Assembly: GCA_026874595.1 (NCBI GenBank)
Contig: CM049317.1
Location: 72,067,618 to 72,131,617 of the forward strand
DNA from: Sipunculus nudus
Lineage: Eukaryota > Annelida > Sipuncula > Golfingiida > Sipunculidae
Length of the DNA stretch: 64,000 nucleotides
Direction of reading: 5' to 3'
A model generated the notes under the pieces. It saw only the letters and a list, made by a program, of their open reading frames with translations. It was not told the DNA's origin and searched no databases. The position numbers and the translations under genes were made by a program. Positions 1 to 13,500 of this stretch are shown here, one piece after another. Positions within the stretch are counted from its first letter, which is position 1. Each line of letters opens with the position of its first letter.

Positions 1-60
1 CAAGAATCACTTCTTGATTCATTCAGTATTTTTTAATGTCGGAGGGCCAATGTCGGGAAT
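1..60 (+). pseudogene. decayed CTLD exon 3 fragment
   Basis: The first 60 bases resemble the start of exon 3 of the lectin gene at 1140-4787 and its upstream intron (about 2208-2267). Both show a GATTCATTCA-like stretch, then a GAAGGGTCAATGTCGGGA-like block. The acceptor (TATCAG in the intact gene) reads TGTCGG here, so the splice site is gone, and similarity fades after about 60 bases. I read it as the remains of another tandem copy whose other parts lie left of the window. It is short, so chance similarity cannot be fully excluded. Confidence 0.45.
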
Positions 61-1139
61 TCTGTTTGCTAGAAATATGAAAATGTGATTGTGAATATTG
101 CGCATGTCTCTTATTCGTAGAGCATCTACGGATATTTCGCAGGAACACAATCCGTGTACCGGCGATGTTTACAATTTAGTCCTTAAGTAGTTACCGGCGG
201 TTTATTGTTTCGACGTGTTCTTAATTAAGTTTTGTCACAGAAGCCTGATAATGTTTTTTTTTAATAACGCCGGCCTTGAATAGACGCCGGCTTTGTTAAG
301 ACACCGGGACAAAGCAGGGTCTGAAAAAATAACGCCCGGACGTCTGATCAACGAAGTACGGTATAAACTGTTCATTTGTTTACAATCGGTTGCTTTCAGT
401 GCCATTTTCTTATAGACTACTTAATTTAACATATCTTAATGAACATTTTCCATTTTCCCAATGTATCGCCTCTAGCCTATGTACATCATATGCGGATACC
501 TTTTTTGGATGTTCAAGTCAGCTTGGTGTCACAATACCAGAATAGTATCCAAGCGTTACCCTGGGCCAGCAAACAGTGGTTTAGATACACAGGTACTCCA
601 ACAGTTTCCTGCTAATACCACAGTCTGTCATCTCCAGTTCTCTACATACCCTACTAATGGACAGCCCTAATGAGGCTAGGGCAAGTCAAGTACCATAAAC
701 CATAGTTATTCAGTAGCCTTCTCATCCATTTTCAGCAATAGGTGAACTTATTAATACACAATAAAATCATGTATAGGCACATACTACTCCTCTTCAGTAA
801 CCGATGAAAAATGTTAAACAGTAAAAGATCATAGTAATGTGCCACCATAACCACAACATACTTCGTCCCACGGTAATGAACTAAATGGATTAGACGAACA
901 CAGGCAGAATCAATTTAAGAACAAACACATAATATCCATACCTTTTGTTTGTATTATATAACCATTCGCTTCATATTGGATTAATTATGCAAATCCAAAA
1001 CCACGCATGTGATCTTCCTGCATTAGATAATTGAATCATATTAATCCCAATCATATGACCAAACATAAGTCCATTTATTTTAAAACAAATGTCAAAGGAC
1101 AATACATAACCAACCGTCACTGCTTCATTAATTTAAAAC
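61..1139. other. 5' flank of lectin gene A, no gene seen
   Basis: No convincing coding exon. Around 150-320 there is a GC-richer patch with repeated CGCCGG words in both orientations, possibly an old repeat. A TATATAA-like stretch sits near 953-960, about 180 bases before the start codon, but nothing else supports it as a promoter element. Confidence 0.4.
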
Positions 1140-4100
1140 ATGGATCGCTTTTTCTACAATCTGTTCCTGTTCCTCAGTACAAAATTATTGTATCATGCAC
1201 ATGGTCAAATTACAGGTAAGGGCATTTATGTAAAACTCTTCTTATTATAACTCGGAAGATTATAAATTCTGAAATTATTCAATGTGCTGCGAGGGATAAT
1301 ATCAAACGATGTCTTTATTTTTGTCTTCTACTTTGAATGATACAGATGATGTTACACGAAGGTTGAAAGTTACGATTCCTAATAATTATGCACATAAGCT
1401 AACATGTTTTCCTACGTGTAAACCTCTGTAGTTGTATTCCTTATTTATCCCTATCTGTGGATATGAACAACAAGAAATATTGACAAAATGTGACATATTT
1501 TTGCCATTGTATTTAGGTAATGAATTTTGCTTTGTATTTAAACATGATCTATTTCTTTTGCCTGATTTTGTCTGAGAGGGGTATTTATGAAAGGTTGTTT
1601 TGCATTGGTCTAATTAAATCGTTTGAACAAAATGTAGATAGAAAAAATATACAATTCTTTATCAGAATATACACATGCCAACATGTGGGGTTTCCTTTTA
1701 TTACATGAACGCCTAAAATTATTAACAGTATGTGATATATCGTTTGCCATTTAACTGGTGAAGTGAATTTGATTCTGTATTCAGATATGTTTCTCCTCGC
1801 AACTACACCCATGAACTATTCGACCGCAGTATCTTACTGCAGGGAGAGGGGAATGACGCTTCCATCAACACTATCGGAGACAGAAAACATGGCCCTGAAG
1901 GAGCTAGTGACCACAAGCAACACTAGCAAAGTGTGGTTGTCTGTGCGGCGCGAAGTAACTGCAGAGTGGCTATCTGTAATTGGATCTAAAGGTAAAATTG
2001 ATTTAAAAGAACGTTATAAAAATTGAGAATATCTTTGTATCTAATATTCTGGAGCTTTTGGAGATCCCCTAAACGTTAGTCAAAAGTATATCATAAATTG
2101 ACGCAACACCTTTTCAGATAACAACGTACCTTAGAACAACATGGTTTTTCACTTAATAATTGATTTATTTGAATACATTATCACTTCCAAGCATAACATG
2201 ATCACCACTTGGATCATTCAATATTTTATCATATCAGAAGGGTCAATGTCGGGAGTGCAATTTCCTTCAAATAACAAGACAGGAAACAGAAAGTGTTTAG
2301 CCATAAAGAAATATGCTTTAGCAGCTATTAACTGCTTTGCTGAAGTCGACGGCGCAATCTGTTACAGCAAAGGTTAGTACATTATTTAATAAGAATCGAC
2401 TCGTCTTGTCAATAACATAAATCAATCAAATATATGTTATACAATGATAGCGTTATGATAAATGAAAGACCGGTTAACGACCCGTTTTATTTCCAGAATG
2501 CAGCATGTGTCTGCCATGGAACTGTGCTCGTCTTGAGGAAGGCTGTATATGGGTCATATATAACGTACCTAATTGGTACGCTGGACGTTCTGAGTGTAGG
2601 TCAGCGGGAGGAGATTTGTGGACGTTGTCTAATGTCTGGCTAAACAGTTTTTCTAATCTTAAAGTGGAACAGGACAAAAAGGATTTCTGGGTTGGTTGGC
2701 GAAAAGATGATTGGGTATTCGACACAGGAGGTGAAGGTATTATTCCGCACAGGGTATCAGAGAACGCCCCACCACATTCCTTGATATGTGCATGTATGAT
2801 CACTTGTTTAGTAAACATTTACTAGTTTTAGGTAATATTGTGAAGAAAGATTATTATTACAAATATACAAATAGCATGAAACGTGATATGGGATTACATG
2901 TATTATTTTGGGATGTAATCCAGATTACCTTGGTTTTAGAGCTTATATATCCAATGGAGAATTATTTTGAGAAAGAGAAGGAAGCGGAATTCTCATGTGC
3001 AGTTATTCGTTTGTCGGGCCACCTAAATTGGAAGATGCATAATTGTAGTCTTACAGCTGCAACTGTTTGTCAAGTAAATACATCTACAAGTAGGTATAAA
3101 TAACTATTCACGTATATCACTCAGCTAATCGGCAAGTCATTTTTATATTTAAGTTTTAATTGTATACCGAACACATATAAATTCCAAACGCAAATTTTCT
3201 TTATTGAAATCTTGCATGCTTTGTAATATTTTCGTATTCCAATTGAGTTTATTAGTTTATTCCCACTTAATCATGTTTGGATTTATGATGTTGATGATAT
3301 GATTTTTACAAGAACCCATTGTAAACCATATTTACTCCAGTCACTGCGCCAGACCTGGTAGAATTTATATGATGTAACCAAACCTAGTATGTATCGTGCA
3401 TGGTGGCATAAATTATGCCCCGTGCAATGTATTTTGTAGTTATGTTAATGTAATTTGTAATATGCATGATTTCTTTGACAAACCAAGGCGAGGAAGAACA
3501 AGCAAACTCCTCAAATTTCTCAAATTGCGATTGCCAGTTCACAAATAAACAATGCGAAAAGCCAGGTAACAAATTCTCTTAGACCTAGATAATTGGTGCT
3601 TAGCCAGCTTCCTTTATTTTCTTTGTTCCTGTGTCTGCATGCTCAGCTGTCTATTCTACTGTCGTGTGCAAATGTAAAAAAAATGTTAAGAGGCAAATTT
3701 TACAATTTCATACAAGAAGTCCTTGACGCGTGCTCCTACTTTTTTTAAGTATGAAAATATTAAATTGTCTCAACCTAAATCAAGAATCACAACTCAAATT
3801 CAAATATTTGTGCATTTGTAAAAATAAAAATAAATGGTACAACTATGTTCGACACGTGACGTCATCCAACCCTGCATTCGTTTGAAATGTCATAAGTAAA
3901 CCCAAAAATATATGAGAACATTATTCAAGATATATAACACTGGTTTTTACACGCTTTATACAAATATACCCGTATTTTCTGTTGATGGATTACTTTGAGA
4001 GTAAATTATATAGCAATACATTTTAAAATACACTTAACCTGAAGCTTATTGATGACATCAATCATTCCATATTAGGCACTGAAAAAAAAACGCTGTTTAT

Positions 4101-4787
4101 TGTAGATTTCATTTGTCATTCAAACGCATGCCTTACAACATGTTCTTATACACCTTCTTTCTAGGCTCCATGACGACAACAGTTTTATTAGGATGCCTGT
4201 GTTCAATCATAATGATAATTTTCGGATTATATTTATGCATCCGAAAGAGAACCAAACTGAGGTAAGCCCAAATAATACTATCGACATTATTGTTGCTCAT
4301 ATGTACAATATACATATACATATAACAAAAAAAAATGTGTGTAAAAGTCCATAAAAGAAATGAAAATGTTGTGTTTTTTATTGTGTTCCTCATATACAGT
4401 AATTGTTAAATTATCCGATTCCTTCATTCATCAACCAACGATTTTCATTTAAACTGCAGAGAGGTCACCATACGGTACAGAGAAAGATTACATCAGAGTC
4501 ACATCATGGAGCAGTTATATGACACGCTGACTTTCTCACGTGACCGGTCTAAAAGCAATAGGGCTAAGTCCAGTGTCGAGGAAATGACCAACGAAATGCC
4601 AGTATACGCTGTTGTCAGGAAGAAGTCGAGAAACGACAAGGAAATGCCTGCGTCTGGCTTCCAATGCACCGCACTTGGTGTAGATGGTGATGCCAGTAAC
4701 AACGAAATGAGGAAACGGGTAGAAGAAAAAGATTCACTGGAGTCTGAGAGGGATAAATATGGCACCTATATAAACTTAGAGGAATGA
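1140..4787 (+). CDS. two-CTLD single-pass membrane receptor (lectin gene A)
   Basis: Exons: 1140-1215, 1785-1991, 2238-2372, 2497-2736, 2940-3089, 3488-3565, 4165-4261, 4460-4787. All introns are GT-AG and the frame stays open for 436 codons; phases are 1 up to exon 7, then 2. Exon 1 gives a signal peptide ending in HGQ. Exons 2-3 (residues 26-139) form CTLD 1 and exons 4-5 (140-269) CTLD 2, with WNC, WVGW and the closing cysteines (SCAV, NCSLTAATVC). No EPN, QPD or WND motif is seen, so calcium-dependent sugar binding is not predicted. Exon 6 is a polar, cysteine-containing stalk. Exon 7 holds a membrane helix (about 302-321) followed by RKR. The tail carries tyrosines at 348 (YDTL), 377 (YAVV), 428 and 431 (YINL), possible SH2 or endocytic signals. 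The ligand is unknown. A role in recognition or adhesion is inferred from the fold. Not a close match to any vertebrate lectin I know. Confidence 0.85.
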
Positions 4788-7700
4788 ACACACGAGGGTT
4801 ACTGAAGGAAACCCCTGGAACACTTTGAGGAAATGTAGATGTATGGTCCTTTGTTTATGTGTAATTCGTGATTAATTATCTTGCAGTTACAAGGATAATT
4901 GTATGTCAACAACAGCTTCAGTTTGTTTGTTATTTCTGTTAGCCTCTCAGCCTCTGATATATAAACTCTACATATAAACCATGTAAATATGATAATTATG
5001 TGTTCATTTATAACTATATCTAGAACATGTATATGATTTCTAGAGTTGAGGTGACAATAACATTTCAACACACATATATTTTTTCAGTTAACATTATAGA
5101 AATCTTAATTATGCGTTTTCCAGACTTGTAAGCTACGAATGCAGATTTATTCATTCAAAATATAAAGTGAATGATTGTTTTTTATAGGATGTTATTTAAT
5201 ATAACTTGCCCCTAGTTGTGAGAAATCACGTCTCAATGTCACGCCTACATATAATAGTTACATATTGTACAGTGTTCCTTATAACCCTAGATACTTTTCA
5301 GAAAAGCTGCAGGTCATTGTGTATATAAGTAGATTAATTTTAGAACAATAACAGAAAAAATACAGATACCCTTCTCTCTATAATGCTTTTGCATGACGGC
5401 AGGCACTGACTGTGTCCTCTGGGCCACTGGACCACAATAAGTTACAACACTGACTCGGTATTTTTTTCTCAGATTTTTCGGTATTTTTAAGGAGATATAA
5501 AGAAGATTAGTTAATAATGTTCTGAGAATTTTGAAAATCATACATTGCTAAATCATAATGGATATATCATCATGGATATATCAGTATAAGATATGGACAA
5601 CAATGGGAAACTTCATGCATTATCATAACTGGTTGATCGAATCCTGTTTTTTTTTTTTTTCGTTTAATACGGGACGTTAATTTATTGATTATAATATAAC
5701 TTAGATTCTGCTTTGTAACGGTAATCAACGCTAGGTGTGATTAATTATATGTCCGCTGTAGCCTTGAGGTTATGTATATAATTATATTCAAATATATAAT
5801 ATTCAAAGACAAATTCATGCCATCCCGTGATTGTGAATAACCATGTCGGTACAAACTACACAACACAATTATGTTGTATCGTTCAAAATGCCCTGAAAAC
5901 AGCAAATCTGCGGGGTACCATGCCTCCGTTATGTGTAATTACTGTACATATAACTGTAAAGGACACTGCACTGTCTTCCTGTTATCAAGCCACTGCACCT
6001 GTAACTATAGATAATTTTGTAAAACTGCGTCTGGTCATCTGATTTTAGTTTAACTGTTATTTGATTCAACACTTTCAGACCCAAAACCCCCCATCCCCCA
6101 TCCCCCCCCCCCCAAAAAAAAAAACCCCAAAAATATGCATACACTTCTTTGGCCCATGTTTGGAGAGCTTGTCCTTATATTGCACTGAATTAATACTACA
6201 GATCTTTGCATCCCAAGATAAAATTAGTACAGATAATACAGATAATACGTAGTTATATGTTTAGTGAATAATCTGTTATTAATGAAACATTGCGAGTTCC
6301 ATACGAAGAATATAACATATATAACGTTATATAGTAAAACTTTATTTTTTCTTTAAGCGCATGCCTAGACAACTGACAGAGGGGAGTAGTTTTAGTGTTA
6401 ATGGAATTTGTATTATATACATCGTCTATTTCATGTTTATAGACGGAAAATAAACTAGTAATGAAATATATGTTTGCCCGTCATCAATTGCAGTGATTAT
6501 TATCAAAGTGATCTGCTACATGCTATAGAGAGTGGTGTTGAAAGTGAAGGGTAAACAGAGGTCGTGTAATTCGGTAATTTAGGTAACCTTTACAGTTTAT
6601 TTTGTTTACAAGCGACCGTTTCTTCATAAAGAAAAGATAACAGATTTATTAATCATTACCAACCATGACATGACACCCTGTCTTTGGTTCTAATTAAATC
6701 GAAACATTTTGCAGTTTTACTCCTGTCATGTTCCTGTTCTAGTGGTCGTATTTATACCAATAAATGGTCCAGGATATTTCTGTCCCAACAACGCTATGTC
6801 AGGTTTCCTTCAGAGAGAACAAGCTAGCTTCGAGAAAGAACCAAAGAAAGAAACAAAGGAAGGGTGAGAGCCTGGAAAATATTTTTGTTCCACCTCATTG
6901 TATTTGGGGGGGGGGGAGGGCTGTGGATGCTGTTGTATTGCAGATATGCTGTGGAGGAGACAATAGTCCGTTCCAACAACCCTGTCCACCTGTTTTTGGC
7001 CTGTAAACATGTCTCTTATATATATCCATGCTTCATGGCGTCCCTAACAAGTGACCATTGTTTATCCTCCTTGGATATGGATATAAAAAAATGTGACTTA
7101 TCAGTGAAGCGCGTGCACGAGGAGCAGACAAGTCTCACTGTTAACAGGGGTCTGTAGCTCTTGATTATTGGTCCATTGAATATGGGAGAATCTTTTGTGT
7201 ATCACGTCTTTTATGAAGTCATCATGGTTCCCTTAATTGTACAGTCATAGATTGGTGGCAAGATGTCGCTACATAATACAGTAGCTGGAAAATGATTTTA
7301 ACTGTTTAGAGGAAAATGGCATAAGGAAGGTTATTATTTCCATAACAGTTAATTACGCATTTTCCTCTTTCTGTCCTACGGGCAGAAAGTTTTGGTGTTC
7401 TTTGACTCCCAAAAAAATTAATCGCGAAAAAACAGGTGGACAGGGTCGGGGGAGCAAACTATAGAGATCTATATACCACACAGTTCAACCAATACCTATG
7501 GTTCGCTATACTTAAGCACGGGAATCGATGTATATTACAGAAAAACAGTTTTTTAAAATAGATCATTTCGCGAGAAAGAGACATGTGCTAACTAAAGATG
7601 TTTGGTCACATAATTGTCAAATAAATTACGTATTGCATATTTCCATTTATGCAGGCACCTGGCAGAGACTGAATAAGAAGAGTTTTACTATACTGGTTAT

Positions 7701-9950
7701 CCTTCCTACACAGGCGTTGAGTTTACCCACATTTTGGGTATCTAAAATCCTTTGCAAGACAATGAGAACGGAAAATGAAGTGAAATGTGATGGACTGATA
7801 TTTTCATCTGAGTATCTGATTGACAGGTTCAGAAGAGACTGATCATGATTCAATCCACATTTATTGTGAAAGCAAATGTGCGAGCCCTGTTTTTGTATAA
7901 ACTGAAACTCCGCTGGACGACAATCCTCATAGGTATATAATATAACATCAACCATCAATCCGTCTATTCCAACCAATATTTATAAAGAAGAAGAGGTATA
8001 TAACACTCGACTTCACCTAACACTGTGTGGGATGTCCTGCTGTCCGTTTAATGAAAGATTGGATTCAATGCATCCATAAATCACCATCATGCATATTGAG
8101 GCGATAACATACATGTCACATTGGGATACATATTCTGAATGCAATGAGAAATTAGTATTTTTTCCATACGTTTCGACATGCCTTGAATTCATTGCTGACA
8201 CACCGGGGACTAACATAGGTAGACTCGCCCAGTAGTCTGTCCATGTTATGTTTGTTAAATACAATATTCATATCGCAATTTGAACAGGTGCCAAGGTATG
8301 GAAGTCATTGAAATAATGGCACTGTGACCTTAAAAACCTACAGGGTCCAGCGTAAAGCTAAGAGCCCCCCATCCTCACACGATGTCTTTTAATTATTCAG
8401 CCACAAGTGGTATTCCAAGCAGGCCAGAGTTCTGCCTCATGTTCGTATCGTGTCTGACAGTCTTTTTCAAGTTGCGAGACCTTTTCGTTTACTAACACAA
8501 GTTGAAACTCAAAATATATAAAAATCAGGTCAGGTTATCATTCGGAATATTACCATCTATTATGATATTTTTTATCAACGGTCACGTGAGAATTTTTCTT
8601 GCCTCTTGACCAGAAAAACAGGGGCAAACTCAGGCTGTTGCATAGCTCACCACCAAGTTCTAAGAATATGCCAAACAGTTCTCATCAGAGTCTTTTTCCT
8701 TTTTCCTTCTGTTTTCGGTATATTTGACCTCCCTCCATGTCTGAAGCTTTTGATATATCGCATTTTAGTCATGGTCAGTAACAACTTCAGTCCAGTGAAT
8801 AACATTTGACTGCTTCTCTGCTATACATGTTCACCAAGTGATTATCTTCTTTTACCTACATTTAACTTTCTACGAACAATTAAGGAGTTTATTGTCGCAA
8901 GTTCTCGATAACGAAATACATATATCTTTGGGGCTATCTAAAACCTCGTAGTGTCTCAAAACAAAATGCCTTCATGATAAACTAATTTCTTTTCCTGAAA
9001 GAACATTTGCTTAACTGAACCACCTTAAATAAATCAACATAAGGCTAGTCGTGGCCCCTCATGGTTTATCAAATGGATATATGCTGGTAAAAGGCAGCTT
9101 TACAAAGATATGTCTCGAATGTTATACCCACACCAGATAAAAAAAATATAACATGAATATCATTGGTCCGGCATATATATGGTAACAGGTTTAGAGTAAA
9201 AATACGGTAAACGTACAGATAAATCACCATTACAGTCCCCTCTGTTATTATCACTGATCAGAGGGACGTGATCATTTTATATTGCATGAAAAAAATGAAG
9301 CATAATAATACGCTCGGTTGATTTAGAGGGACCGGTCGTGAACCAAATACATGTATCATAGAGATTTGTTTTTCATTTTAAAAAGATATGTACTTAACAT
9401 TTGCATGTAAATACCCAGGGTCATGTTTTAGGCGTGCAAAATTTTCGTTTCTCTCTTTAACCTCCTCATCTATTTTCAGTGGAAATTTACTGATTTTTAG
9501 CTGTATTTCTTTCAAGCCATTAAAAAAATGATTTTTTTATATAAAACTTCCTTATGTTATGTCGTGCTTTTTCCTGTTAAATAAACCGATTCTTTTATGA
9601 TCATATGGTCCCCTTGTAACATAAAAAAATAATCCAGGTTTTAAATAATCATCGGCCCACATTGATTTCTGAAACAGCTCGAGTGCCTGAGAAACATACT
9701 TTAGCGTTTGCCTTAATGCACTTGTTGAAAGTGCAAAATACGGTCATAAATTACTCACAGTGACATATCCTCCGGTATCTTTTACTCCATTAAAAAAACC
9801 AGGAAGATGTCCAGAATTAATGTGAATACAGTTTATTCGTCGGGCAATTTCCAACTTAATAATGAGGTCATCGTTCCTAATTCATGGTTCAACATCATGT
9901 TCCGGAGGATATAACCCTCACATGGTCTGTATGATCATTCCCATTGCTGG
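4788..9950. repeat. duplicated 3' flank, copy 1
   Basis: No gene seen. Much of this stretch aligns by eye with 13924-18600: near 5221-5340 with 14440-14570, near 5560 with 14800, near 7560-7740 with 16075-16260, and near 9800-9930 with 18470-18600. It is the downstream part of a block of about 9 kb that was duplicated with lectin gene A. It also holds low-complexity C/A and G runs near 6095-6130 and 6906-6915. Short reading frames here do not look like proteins and are not conserved between the copies. Confidence 0.7.
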
Positions 9951-10572
9951 GTCATAACACCGAGGAACCCCAAAAAACGCACTTGTATGTGAGTGATACA
10001 CGGCTATGGGGCTCAGCTTTCCCATTAAGCCTGCAGAGCGCTCAACCCGGGTGGGGGCCGACCGTGAAAATCTCAACTCCTCGGATAAGATACAATCGTG
10101 ACAGTCAATGATAAAGAAATTGCATTATGATATAAATATAAACCTCTATGTGGCTTATATACGAGATTATTATGTTGTAAACTTACCTTACATCTGGTAA
10201 CAGTGTCATGAAAGTGCCGCATTTTTTTCATAAAGTTTGACAATGATTTATTTATCTGAATCCGGTTATGATTGTGTTATTATTAATATTACATTATTAA
10301 TATTATAAATACCACATAAGATTCTTTGTCATGGTAAATTAAAAATTGCTTCAAGCGAACACAGACTTCGATCAACAAAAAAGGAAATAACAGCTATGAC
10401 ATATGTTACCCAATGTTATCCTTGACAAAACATATCGCGTGGTTTTCTTGCTGCAGGCCATTATAAATTATATTCGTATTTATCATATGACCATTATTAA
10501 ATAGCATTGATTATACAAAGCCGACTTCAGAGGAGATTAACCATAACTGTAGATGTAATGATTATTTACAAG
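9951..10572. other. junction region and 5' flank of gene B
   Basis: Sequence between the end of duplicated copy 1 and the start codon of gene B. Only weak similarity to the 5' flank of gene A is visible, for example TATCATATGACCAT near 10476 against ATCATATGACCAA near 1051. No exon or recognisable promoter is seen. The duplication breakpoint probably lies in here. Confidence 0.4.
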
Positions 10573-13500
10573 ATGGATCGTCTCATTTACATGGTGTTAA
10601 TGTTGTTTTGTATAACATCATTGAATCATGCCCATGGTCAAATCAAAGGTAAGGTTTTTAACTGTTAGATAGTGACATAGTTTTATTTTGCCAGGGAAGA
10701 GTATCTCTTGCGATACTCATTCTGCTTCTCGTGTCTGTCCACTTAAATGGTCTGCAAAAATGCATATAGAAAAAAATACGACAATTCCTGATCAGGCTAG
10801 CATGTGGGGTCTTTTCCTTATCTTTTCATATCTAGGAAATTGGGTGTGTACCTGAACACCTGAAATTATAAGCAACATGTAATATATCGTTTGCCATTTG
10901 AATGGCTCAGTGAAATTTATTTTTTGTTCAGGTATGGTTTTCAACATTACTACACCCATGAACTATTCAACCGCAGTATCGTACTGCAATGAGAAGGGAA
11001 TAACGCTACCTTCAACACTATCAAAGATAGAACACGAGGCCTTTGTGGAGCTAATGAACACTAGCAACACAAGCAACGTGTGGCTGTCTGTGCGGCGGGT
11101 AGTTAGTATAGAGTGGCTGTCTGTTGATGGATCAAAAGGTTAGATCCAAAATCTCATCAAAATAGTTAACAAGTTAAATAATATAAAGGGACTAATTATA
11201 GCTTTTTAAGATCTGAGGCCATTTAAAGGACAACATTTTAATTTTAAGACATAGCTCAACCTGCAATATATAGCACAGTTGCTTTCACATTATGTCACTT
11301 TAAAAGCGACTTTAAAAATGAACTTTCTTAATTTATTATTAAATTAAATTGTTATTTGTTTTTATCGTTCGTTTGTATAAATCATTACTCTTGGGTGTCA
11401 AAGACAACATCATGGTGCATTCATATTTTATTCACATCAGAGCGATCAGTTTGGGGTATACAATTTCCTCGAAATAACGAGACGGCAGACAGGAGATGTT
11501 TAGCCATAAGGATGAAATCTATCAAAGCTGTAAACTGCTTCAAGCTAGTCGATGGCGCGCTATGCTACAACAAAGGTTTGTACATCATGCAATCAAAGAA
11601 ATCTAAATTGGGACATCAGAGGCCTGAACAATTTTCTGATTTACGGTGAGAGTTCCTGAAGTACAGCGTTTGACCGAACTCAGAACAGTGTAACGGTTTT
11701 GTTTCAAGAGTGCAGCATGTGTTTACCTTGGAACTGCACTCGTCTTGAGGAAGGCTGTATATGGGTCATATTTAACTTACCCAACTGGTACACTGGCCGT
11801 TCTGAGTGTATATCAGCGGGAGGAGTTTTGTGGACGTTATCTGATGTATGGTTAAATGATTTCGCAAAACTGAAACTGGACATTAAAAAAAACTGATTTC
11901 TGGATCAGATGGCGGAAAGATAATTGGGTAATTGAGAATGCAGGTCAAGGTAAGAAATGGCTCCGAAATGAGTGTTAACATGTGCATATATGTATATCGT
12001 TGTGTCTATATTATGACCTGTTACAAACTACCGAGACCCAGAAGAACCACGCATCATCGAAAAGATAAGCTAGATTAGTAAATATAAAAAAAACAAGTAA
12101 AATATCATTAATTATATGTGATTTTTCATTTTAGATGCTAGTTATTCAACGGGGAACTATTTTGTGAATGAGAAAGGAACAGAATTTTTATGCACAGTGG
12201 TCCCTTTGTCGGATGGACTACACTGGGAGATGTATAGCTGCAATCTTACTGCTGTAACTGTTTATCAAGTAAACAAATCTGCAGGTAGATGTCAAATAAT
12301 GGATTTAATTTCACTAAATACTCTGCTTTTAAAGTATTATATTTGTGAGAATCATATTGGAATTCAAACATGCAAGCAGTCTTGATATTAGTTGCTACAA
12401 ACCCTATTTTGTTGTGTCTCGTTGTAACTGTAATGCATGTTATACATGGGATTCTCCATGTAGAAGATATAACATTTATGAAAACCTACATTGTAAACAA
12501 TTTTTCTATCAATTGTGTGACATTCTGTGTAAACTGTGTCTTAAAAAAAATAAAAGATTCTGCTTGGTGCACATCAGAATTAGATACATATTTTGGAACA
12601 TACATGTTTACTTTGACAGATGAAGGTTTGCCGGAGCACGAAATTCCATCAAATTCATCAACTTGCCAAAGTCCAGAGAAGCAATTTGGAAAACCAGGTA
12701 ACAAAACTTGTACCAGAGAGCACAGGTCAGATGAGATTAATATGCTATAGTTTTTGCTCTGTCTCTATATTTAATTTGTCTAATTTCATTTCATTTCGTG
12801 TGTGCACATGACTCTGGTCGGATGAAATAGATGTTACGTTACCCAGTAGGTCATCAAACATTGCCCTGAACCTAAGATAGGTGTGTCTGGTTATATATTT
12901 TAGATTAATTTTACGCATTCCTTTGCTACACTCCTTTTACCTTCAAGCATGAAATTAAACAAATAAAAAGAAAAGCACAGAATTATTTCTGAGGTCCTTG
13001 ATTTGAAATGAGGACTTTAATAATGGAGACAACTATAAAGTGTGTTCGTCTACTATGGTGATTGCCACGTGACGCCATCCTGCTTTCGCTCGAAATGGAA
13101 CTGGTCAAATCAAAAATATGTAATTATATATATATATATATTATATGATATGTAATCGGTCTTTTGTGGAATGTTTAACTATTATATAGTCTGGCAATGC
13201 ATATATGTGTACTTATACACTAGTATCTGCTGTCCATGCTTTCAACTGAAAATAAAAATACATTACAATAAAATTTTATTAAGCTAAATTCAGCTGTTAT
13301 TTTTCATTTTTATGAGAGTAATTGAAATTAATGTGTCAAGTCATGACACGATATTTAATGCACATTCATTTTTCGTCAAAATGCATCTAACTAATCTCTG
13401 TTACTGGCATGTCTCTGCCCACTCCTAGTAATAACCTTCGGATTCTATCTGTGCATCCGCAAAAGATCTGGACTGAGGTAAGCCACATGTTTAATTTTCA

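Noticed and set aside
7528-7842. 104-codon plus-strand frame downstream of gene A
   Set aside because: The duplicated counterpart near 16075-16350 does not keep the frame, so there is no sign of coding constraint.
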